NCBI GenBank assembly: GCA_023249695.1
Contig: JAHFCD010000209.1
Span: 1-5,300, forward strand
Origin: Elusimicrobiota bacterium
GTDB lineage: Bacteria; Elusimicrobiota; Elusimicrobia; UBA1565; UBA9628
DNA length: 5,300 bases
Reading direction: 5' to 3'
In this document: positions 1 to 5,300 of the stretch, piece after piece
How positions within the stretch are numbered: position 1 is the stretch's first letter
Layout of the letters: each line of letters starts with the position of its first letter
Notes under the pieces: model-generated
Seen by the model: only the letters and a program-made list of their open reading frames with translations
Told to the model about the DNA's origin: nothing
Database searches by the model: none
Made by a program: the position numbers and the translations under genes

Positions 1-1
1 C

Positions 2-3000
2 GAGGGCTTCTATGACCGGACCGGCGCGCGCGATTCCGCGCTCGACGCGACCCTGTCGGCGCCTTCGCAGGAGAGCGCCTCCGGCCTGGCCCCGTGGCTG
101 CCCGCCGCGCGCCCGGAAACCTCCGTGATCGGCGCCGCCCGCACGCCGAAGGGGTACGCCCGCGCCGCCGCGCGCCGCCTGGCCGACGGCTGGCCCTACC
201 TCCTGATCGGCGCGGCCGCCGTCCTCGCGCATCATTTCTTCGGACCCGAGGCCGCCTTCGCCGTGCTGATGGCCGCCGGCCCCTGCGCGGCGTTCCGCGC
301 GATGCAGGACGGTGAGGCCCTGCGCCTCGGCATCAACGACGAGAACCGCCGCCGCGCGGCGATGGAGGAGATGCAGCAGATCCTCCGCCAATTCGGCCGC
401 GACGCCGCGAAGGAAGGCGAGGCGAATTCCGAGATTCAGTCGCGCGTGGACGCGGAGATCATGACGCGCAGCGCGCTCCAGGGCGTGACGCACGCGCTCG
501 AGCACTTCCTTAAAATCATGCGCGCCGAAGACCTCGAGCTGCCCGCCGCCCGCCTGCGCCTCAACCAGCTCGTCCGCTCGGCCGTCGTCGGCGCCCTCAA
601 GGCCAACGGCATGCCCGGCGACGACGAGGCCACGATCCAGAAGATCCTCGACAAGACCGGCCTCGTCGCGAAGGTCACCGATTGGGAGATCCGCCACGCC
701 GTCGTGGAGTCCATGCTCGCCGCGGTGCGCGAGGAGAAGAAGAAGGCCGCGAAGGCGGGCCCCGCCTCGTCCGGCGCGATCGGCGCCGCGAAGAAGGAGA
801 AGGGAGACGCCGCCGGAGCCGTCCACGCTCCCGCGCTGTGGCAGCGGATCCTCGGCGCGCCCGCGAAGGGCGATCCGGCGCCCGCGGCGAAAGAGCCGGA
901 GCTTCCGCCTCTTCCCGACACGCCGATGGTCCATCATCTCCAGCTCGCCGGCTATTCGCGCGAGGAGATCGAGTTCTTCCTGGCGGCGACGCGCGACGTC
1001 GCCGAGGCGCCGCCCTCCCCCGTCGAGGCCCGCCACGAGGAGATCCGCCGCGCAGTCGAGACGCTCTCCCGACCGGTCGGCCGCCCCCGCAACCTCCTCC
1101 TCGTCGGCCCCGAAGGCGTCGGCAAGCGCGCGCTCGTCGAGACGCTCGCCCGCGAGATCGCGGAGAAGCGCTACAAGGGCCTCGAGGACGCGCGCGTGCT
1201 CGAATTCGACGCGTCGTCGGTCGTCGGCGGCAACGTGGAAGGCCTCGCGCTCCAGCTGCGCGCCCTGCTGGCTAAGAGCAAAGGCCGGGTTCTGCTCTAC
1301 ATCGACGGTCCGGGCCACCTGAAGAACCAGAACCTCAACGAGCACAATTTCTTCAAGATCATGGCGCCGTACATGTCCCGCGGCGAGGTCACCCTGATCG
1401 TCACCGCCGACGCCGCCGAGCGCCGCCTGCTCGACGACAAGGGGCCGTTCCCGTTCGAGACCGTCGAGCTGTCCGCCCCCGCGCCCGACAAGGCCGCCGC
1501 GATGCTCGAGGCGCACGCTCCCGCGCTCGCGAGCCGCTACGGCCTGCGGGCCGTCGCCGGGCTTTTCGAGGCCGCCGCGCGCCTCGCCGCCCGCTACCTC
1601 GCCAAGACCGCCTTGCCCGGCTCCGGCCTCGACCTGCTCGAGCGCGCCTACTCCGCCCGCTCGGCGCAGTCCCGCGCCAACCGCGCCGAGGCCGAGTTCC
1701 GCCGCCGCCTCGAGCGCGTGACCCGCAACCTCCGCCGTCTGAAGGAAGGCCGCGACGACGCGGAGACCGCGACGCGCCGCCGCAACGCGCTCTCCGACGA
1801 TCTCGACGCGCTGCACCTGCTGCGCGAGGTCATCGCGGACATCGCCGCCGAGACCGCGAACGACGGCCTGGTGCGCGAGACCGACCTCGCCGAGGAGGCC
1901 TCGCGCCTCTCCGGCATCCCCGCGTCGAAGATGCTGCAAAGCGAGCGCGAGAAGCTGCTTGGCCTTGAGGCCAAGCTCAAGAGCCGGGTCGTCCATCAGG
2001 ACGAGGCCGTCACCGCCGTCTCCGAGGCCGTGCGGCGCGCGCGCGCGGGCCTGAAGGATCCGAACAAGCCGATCGGCTCGTTCCTGTTCCTCGGCCCCAC
2101 CGGCGTCGGCAAGACCGAGCTCACGAAGGCGCTGGCCGAGACCTTGTTCGACTCGGAAGCCAACATGATCCGCCTCGACATGTCGGAGTACATGGAGCCG
2201 CACTCGGTTTCCCGCCTCATCGGCTCGCCCCCCGGCTACGTCGGCTTCGACGCCGGCGGCCAGCTCACCGAGGCCGTGCGCCGCAAGCCCTATTCCGTGG
2301 TCCTCCTCGACGAAGTCGAAAAAGCCCACCCCGACGTCCTCAACGTGCTTCTGCAGGCGATGGACGACGGCCGCGTCACCGACGGCCAGGGCCGCACGGT
2401 CAGCTTTTCCAACGTGATCTTCGTGCTCACCTCGAACCTCGGCTCCGCGCACATCATGGAGCTCATGAAGGAAGGCGCCGACCGCGCCAAGATCAAGGAC
2501 GATGTGATGGGCGCCGTGCGCCAGCACTTCCGTCCGGAGTTCATCAACCGCCTCGACGAAACCGTGATCTTCAACCCGCTCGGCCGCGAGCAGGCCGGTC
2601 CCATCGTGGATATCCACCTCAACGCGAAGGTCCGCCGCTGGCTGTCCGACCAGGGCATCGAGCTCGAGCGCGCGTCCAACGCCGCCGTCGAGCGGCTGGC
2701 CGAGCTGGGCTTCGACCCCCTTTACGGCGGACGCCCGCTCGCGCGCGCCGTCCAGCGCTTCGTGCTGAACCCCCTCTCCGAGAAGCTCCTCGCCGAGTCG
2801 TCCGAGGACGACGAGCGCGTGCGCCGTCGCCGGAAGGCCGTGCTCGACGTCGTGGACGGGGTGATCACGCCGCGCCTTGAAGACCTTCCGTTTGAAGCCG
2901 TGGCGGAACGCAAGCCCGCGCACCCCGCGGCGTCCGCGCTGTGGCTGTCCTTGCTCGACCGCCCCGAGGCGGAGCTCGGCGCCGAGGCCGTGGAGTCGTT

Positions 3001-5299
3001 CCTGTTCGGCCCGCCCGAGAAGGACCTCCCCTCCGAGGCTCACGGCGCGTTCCAGCCGATGGGAGCCCTCAAGGGCGGCGAGGCTCTCGAGACCGTCGCC
3101 GCGTCGACCGACGACCCCAACCTGAAGGACCCCGAGCTCGACCGCGCGACGAAGCTGTGGTCCGCCGCCGCCAAGCTCCAGGGCGACGCCGCCGAAGCCT
3201 TTCGGCGCTGGATGAGCAAGGTCGCGCGCTGCGCGAAGTCCACGAACAACCTGCGCCCCGCTCCGCACGACCTCGTCGCCTACTCCGTCCACGAGGGCGC
3301 CGGCTTCCGCGAGTACCGCGTGAAGGGCCTGCCGCTCACGCGCGCCGAGCTGATCCTCAACGCGCGCATCTTCGAGAACCACTACGCCGCCGACAGCAAG
3401 GGCGAGGACGAGTCGTGGGAGCTCGCCGACGCGCTGCTGACCCGGGGCGAATATGGCCGCGCCGAGCTGTTCGAGATCAAGCGCCTGGTCTCCTCGATCC
3501 CCGGCGCCGAGTTCGGCTATTATTCCGACCGGACCGCGCTGACCTTCTGGCTCCGCCTGCGGACCGGCGAGAAAGCCGTCGTTCCGGCCGAGCCGGTCCC
3601 GGCCGTCGCTGACGCTCCGGCCGCCTCCCTCGAGAGACCCGCCGCGCCCTCCGCCGTTTCGGCCGAGGACTCGGACGCCGACGGCCCGAGCAAGTACCGC
3701 TTCCTCACGCAGGACGCCCCCGCCCACATGCGCCAGCTGCACACCTTGGTCGAGGGGCTGCTGGCGGCCGCCGATCCGATCGCCAAATTCTGGGGCTTCC
3801 GCTTCGCGCGCGCGTCGCTCGGCGAAAAGGGCTTCGAGCCGATGCGCAAGTTCCTGCCGCCGCTGACCTACCTGAACACGGACGCGCGCAACGCGTACCT
3901 GGCCGAGGAGACCCTGCGCCCTTATTACCAGGCGCCGGCCGCGGATCCCGGCGCCCAGGCCGTCGTCGACCGCGCGCTGGCCCGCAACGGCTCGAGCGAC
4001 GCGACGAGCGCCGCCCGGGAGCTGGCGCTCGGCGCCGACCTGACGGCGGAGCTGTCGAAGAGCTTCGTCGACGGCATCGTCGCGCCGTACAAGCGCTTCG
4101 CGCGCCTCCATCCCGTCCACATCCTCACGCGTCGCCTGACCTGGCCGCTGTGGGCCGTGACCGCCGGCGTCGTCGTCATGTCCTTCGTCGCCGGCCACAA
4201 CTTGCCGTTCGCCGGCTGGTCCGAGTTCGGTCAATGGATGGGATCCCTCGCGACGCTCGCCGCGGTCATCACCAACAACGTCGCCGGCTACGGCAACTGG
4301 ATCTTCGAAAAAGCCGACGGCGCGTACGACGACGTTCGCCCCAAGCTCGACATCGCGCGCGCCGTGGCGCCGCGCCTGCAGCCCGCGGACCGCGCCCGCC
4401 TCGCCGCTCATTTCGAAGCGGTGCTCCGCGGACGCTGGGCCGCGAACAAGCGTGAAACGTACGACGGCAGCCGCGACGCCCTGCGCGACGCGCATTGGGC
4501 CGCCGCGCAAGGCATCGAGGAGCTCCGCGGCGAGCTCAAGCCCGAGCGCCAGCGCGCGCTCGCGGCCGAGGTGATGGCCCGGGCCGAGAAGCCCGCGAAG
4601 AAGAGCCCGCTGGCCGACCGCCTCGCGCCGCTGATGATGCTCGAGCTGCTCGACGACGCTCAGAAGACCCGCGCGCTCGCGCTGGCGCTGGAGCACGTCG
4701 GCTACGACGGCTCGCCCGCGAGCCTGCGCTTCCTGCGCCTGGCGCGGGAAGGCCGTCTGCCCGCCGACCGGACCGAGGAGGTCATCCAGGGCTTGGTGCG
4801 CGCCCTCGGAGCCCAAAGCGTCGATACCCCGACGCTCGCCGCGATGTCGGAGACCCTGGCCGTCCTCGCCGCGTCGCAGCCCGACAACCTGCGCCTGGCC
4901 ACCTTCGAGGCGGCCTTCGGCACGCGCACGCAGTTCGGCCGTTCGGAGACGGCCGGCGAGAAGCCGGTCGAGTACTACGCCGCGCTGCGCCGCCTCTCGC
5001 CCCACCGCAAGGCGATGGAACGGGTCGCGGATCATCTGCTCGCCTCGAACCGCGCCAAGATCGACCAGCTCTCGTGGCTTCTGTCCCAGCCCGACGTCGA
5101 CGCCGAGCGCTCCGGGCGGATCATCGACCAGCTCGTGCAGGCCGCCGAGGGCGATCCTCGCCAGGACGCGACCTGGAACGCGATCCCCGTGGTCGCGCGG
5201 ATGAGCGTCATACCGCGCGAGCGGCGCGTGCAGCTCCTGATCAACGCGCTCAACCGTCTGAGCCGCACGGACGCCGATCGCGGCAACGAGTTCTCCTAC
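2..5299 (+). CDS. Giant membrane-anchored ClpB-like (Hsp100) AAA+ ATPase, partial at both ends
   Basis: Frame 2 is open across the entire window (1766 codons, no stop) with uniform GC-rich codon use, so this is one gene whose start and stop lie outside. The core is a tandem AAA+ module of the ClpA/ClpB/ClpC family: a degenerate D1 (residues about 341-556), a short middle region (557-636) and an intact ClpB-type D2 (661-953) with Walker A GPTGVGKT at 698-705 and Walker B LLDE at 768-771. A typical ClpB is about 860 residues in total; here the core is preceded by at least 340 residues and followed by more than 800, with hydrophobic hairpins at 64-98 and 1381-1428. Hsp100 proteins form hexamers that thread polypeptides through a central pore using ATP. 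The family assignment is secure. Membrane anchoring is a prediction, and the cellular job and substrate are unknown. No internal Met or Val codon has a convincing ribosome binding site, and the coding signature continues to the left edge. Confidence 0.96.
191..295 (+). other. Predicted N-terminal membrane segment or hairpin (residues 64-98)
   Basis: Residues 64-80 (WPYLLIGAAAVLAHHFF) and 83-98 (EAAFAVLMAAGPCAAF) form a 35-residue stretch that is almost free of charge and rich in Ala, Leu, Val and Phe, with a Gly-Pro at 81-82 that could be the turn. Basic residues precede it (RRL at 58-60) and R99 follows, so by the positive-inside rule both ends would be cytoplasmic if it is a hairpin. The halves are short (about 17 and 16 residues), so one long helix or a re-entrant loop is also possible. 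It is not a signal peptide, because coding sequence continues upstream of it. Confidence 0.6.
302..724 (+). other. Charged helical region upstream of the ATPase, no recognised domain (residues 101-241)
   Basis: This stretch is rich in Ala, Glu, Arg, Leu and Gln and looks helical. Residues 101-145 are strongly charged and may form a coiled coil next to the membrane segment. Residues 157-240 alternate hydrophobic and charged residues, as in a small helical bundle (for example LNQLVRSAVVGALKANG at 187-203 and DWEIRHAVVESMLAAV at 227-242). It occupies the place where ClpB, ClpA and ClpC carry the N-terminal substrate and adaptor domain (two repeats of about 75 residues), but I could not match it to that domain. 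Its function is unknown; adaptor or substrate binding is only a positional guess. Confidence 0.5.
725..925 (+). other. Low-complexity Lys/Ala/Pro linker (residues 242-308)
   Basis: The segment starts with a basic and acidic patch (REEKKKAAKAG at 243-253), continues with Ala/Gly/Lys-rich sequence, and ends Pro-rich (ELPPLPDTP at 300-308). A short hydrophobic patch around 277-285 (HAPALWQRIL) interrupts it and could be a docking motif. The composition suggests a flexible tether between the membrane-proximal helices and the AAA+ core. Confidence 0.6.
1022..1669 (+). other. Degenerate first AAA+ domain (D1) of the ClpA/ClpB family (residues 341-556)
   Basis: The region aligns with ClpB D1 from the EEIRR box (347-351) through the Walker A region to the small-domain end (GLDLLERAYSA at 542-552, family form AIDLIDEAAS). 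The catalytic features are eroded. The Walker A is GPEGVGKR (369-376), with Arg where Thr or Ser should be. The Walker B reads LLYIDGPGHL (431-440) instead of the family LFIDELHTL, so the catalytic Glu is lost. The pore-loop Tyr of the family KYRGEFE motif is absent around 409-420. The Arg-finger motif ALERRFQ is replaced near 480-487 by KGPFPFET. The fold is probably retained because hydrophobic spacing and length are close to normal. I infer a structural, non-hydrolysing ring; weak nucleotide binding through K375 remains possible. Confidence 0.85.
1670..1909 (+). other. Shortened helical middle region between D1 and D2 (residues 557-636)
   Basis: In ClpB a long coiled-coil middle domain sits here and controls disaggregation with DnaK. 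Only about 90 residues separate the D1 end (LDLLERA at 543-549) from the D2 lead-in (SGIPASKM at 637-644). From memory of family proteins, ClpB has about 160 in this interval and ClpC about 95. The segment is highly charged and helical, with Arg/Glu-rich heptad-like spacing at 560-605, so at most about half a ClpB coiled coil remains. The family WTGIP motif before D2 appears as LSGIP. Whether DnaK could dock here cannot be told from the sequence. Confidence 0.65.
1982..2860 (+). other. Intact ClpB-type second AAA+ domain (D2) with C-terminal small domain (residues 661-953)
   Basis: This is the best-conserved part of the protein. Visible in order: the lead-in SRVVHQDEAV (661-670), Walker A GPTGVGKT (698-705; K704, T705), the box MSEYMEPHSVSRLIGSPPG (727-745), pore loop GYVG with Y746, Walker B LLDE (768-771; D770, E771) followed by VEKAHPDV, the second pore-loop region DGQGRTVSF, sensor 1 TSN with N812, Arg finger FRPEFINRLDE with R850, and sensor 2 YGGRPL with R911. 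Every residue known to be needed for hexamer ATP hydrolysis and pore threading is present. Between sensor 1 and the Arg finger there is no IGF/VGF-type tripeptide as in ClpA or ClpC, so ClpP docking is unlikely. The overall match is closer to ClpB than to ClpA or the secretion ATPase ClpV. Confidence 0.97.
2861..3571 (+). other. Post-D2 extension, no recognised domain (residues 954-1190)
   Basis: A normal ClpB ends within a few residues of this point, so everything from here on is an addition. Residues 940-945 are an Arg/Lys cluster right after the D2 small domain. Residues 975-1075 are helical and acidic with short Pro/Gly breaks (for example LFGPPEKDLP at 1001-1010). Residues 1081-1190 look like a compact alpha/beta domain with aromatic residues (VAYSVHEGAGFREYRVKG at 1092-1109, FGYYSDRTALTFWLRLR at 1171-1187). 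I do not recognise it and assign no function. Confidence 0.5.
3572..3751 (+). other. Ala/Pro/Val low-complexity linker (residues 1191-1250)
   Basis: The stretch is dominated by Ala, Pro, Val and Ser (VVPAEPVPAVADAPAAS at 1193-1209), then an acidic Ser/Asp run (EDSDADGPS at 1242-1250). It contains the only AGA codon I noticed in the window (3638-3640). It reads as a disordered tether separating the 1081-1190 region from the next folded block that starts at KYRF (1251-1254). Confidence 0.65.
3752..4141 (+). other. Helical block before the second membrane hairpin (residues 1251-1380)
   Basis: The sequence is aromatic-containing and apparently folded, with a helical region HMRQLHTLVEGLLAAADPI (1242-1260 region plus about 20) followed by AKFWGFRFARASLGEKGFEP (1261-1280) and several Tyr residues near 1290-1308. 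It then turns into a charged helical stretch that ends in a basic pre-membrane segment (KRFAR at 1364-1368, TRRL at 1376-1379). I recognise no family. The basic residues directly before the hydrophobic hairpin fit a cytoplasmic location. Confidence 0.45.
4142..4285 (+). other. Predicted C-terminal membrane hairpin (residues 1381-1428)
   Basis: Residues 1381-1398 (WPLWAVTAGVVVMSFVAG) form a clear uncharged hydrophobic helix. After a short turn containing His, Asn, Pro, Gly and one Glu (1399-1408) comes a second, somewhat weaker segment at 1409-1428 (FGQWMGSLATLAAVITNNVA). A basic cluster (RR at 1377-1378) precedes the first helix, so both ends of the hairpin should face the cytoplasm. The first helix is a strong candidate; the second is more polar and could lie in the interface. 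Confidence 0.7.
4286..5299 (+). other. Long helical C-terminal region, possibly solenoid-like, continues past the window (residues 1429-1766)
   Basis: The region is Ala/Leu/Arg-rich with successive amphipathic helices of about 15-20 residues separated by short Pro/Gly/Asp turns, for example ALALALEHVGYDG (1558-1570 region), TEEVIQGLVRALGAQ (1591-1605), ERSGRIIDQLVQAAEGDPR (1702-1720) and RRVQLLINALNRLSR (1741-1755). This rhythm resembles HEAT- or ARM-like helical repeats, but I cannot align a clear repeat consensus, so the solenoid idea is inference. Such regions usually mediate protein contacts. No stop codon is reached at the right edge. Confidence 0.5.
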
Positions 5300-5300
5300 T

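Noticed and set aside
124..127. In-frame GTG near 125 as an alternative start preceded by a weak GGAA
   Set aside because: The GGAA is a poor match and the coding pattern runs smoothly through this point to the left edge.
269..304. First in-frame ATG codons (269 and 302) as the possible gene start
   Set aside because: The 88 codons before them have the same GC-rich codon pattern with no stop, and no Shine-Dalgarno-like purine tract is well placed. Starting here would also cut the hydrophobic segment in half.
436..921. 161-codon open frame on the minus strand
   Set aside because: It lies fully antisense to the continuous + frame, its product is low-complexity Ser/Ala/Arg/Phe, and long antisense frames are expected in DNA this GC-rich. 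No family motif is visible.
682..1275. 197-codon open frame on the + strand in another frame
   Set aside because: It overlaps the linker and D1 of the main gene; the product is almost entirely Arg, Gly, Pro and Ala, typical of an out-of-frame reading.
2290..2679. 129-codon minus-strand open frame
   Set aside because: It is antisense to the most conserved part of D2 (Walker B to Arg finger), where the + frame is unquestionably coding.
1022..2860. ClpV, the type VI secretion ATPase
   Set aside because: The D2 sequence (DGQGRTVSF region, FRPEFINRLDE) follows the ClpB pattern, and nothing else in the window resembles type VI secretion genes.
2941..3612. 223-codon open frame on the + strand in another frame
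   Set aside because: It is an Arg/Gly/Pro-rich out-of-frame shadow of the post-D2 extension, while the main frame keeps normal amino acid composition across the same bases.
4286..5299. A defined HEAT or TPR repeat array
   Set aside because: The helical rhythm is suggestive, but I could not align repeat units with a shared consensus, so no repeat family is claimed.

Overview
The whole window is a single coding sequence read on the + strand in frame 2 (codons begin at positions 2, 5, 8 ...). I translated this frame from position 2 to 5299: 1766 consecutive codons with no stop. Neither the true start nor the stop lies inside the window, so this is the interior of a giant gene. There is no intergenic space, RNA gene, CRISPR array, insertion sequence or credible promoter or terminator. 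Residue numbers below count from the first complete codon, so residue n occupies bases 3n-1 to 3n+1.

Layout of the protein: residues 1-60 are a low-complexity lead-in that continues from upstream. Residues 64-98 are a hydrophobic stretch, probably a membrane hairpin. Residues 101-240 are a charged helical region. Residues 242-308 are a Lys/Ala/Pro-rich linker. Residues 341-556 match the first AAA+ domain (D1) of the ClpA/ClpB/ClpC (Hsp100) family, but nearly all of its catalytic residues are lost. Residues 557-636 are a shortened helical middle region. Residues 661-953 are a well-preserved ClpB-type second AAA+ domain (D2) with every key residue in place. Residues 954-1380 are an unrecognised extension with an Ala/Pro linker at 1191-1250. 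Residues 1381-1428 are a second pair of hydrophobic segments. Residues 1429-1766 and beyond are a long helical region that runs off the end.

Working model (inference): a very large, membrane-anchored Hsp100 relative whose ATPase core lies between two membrane hairpins, all soluble parts being on the same, probably cytoplasmic, side. D2 would supply the ATP-driven threading and D1 would be a structural ring. No ClpP-docking loop is visible in D2, so a remodelling or disaggregating role fits better than feeding a protease. The substrate and purpose are unknown.

The organism is a bacterium with very GC-rich DNA. Almost every third codon position is G or C, Lys is nearly always AAG, and I saw no TTA codon. 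An uncultivated giant-gene lineage such as Elusimicrobiota or Omnitrophota is a guess; Myxococcota or another GC-rich phylum is equally possible from this sequence alone.
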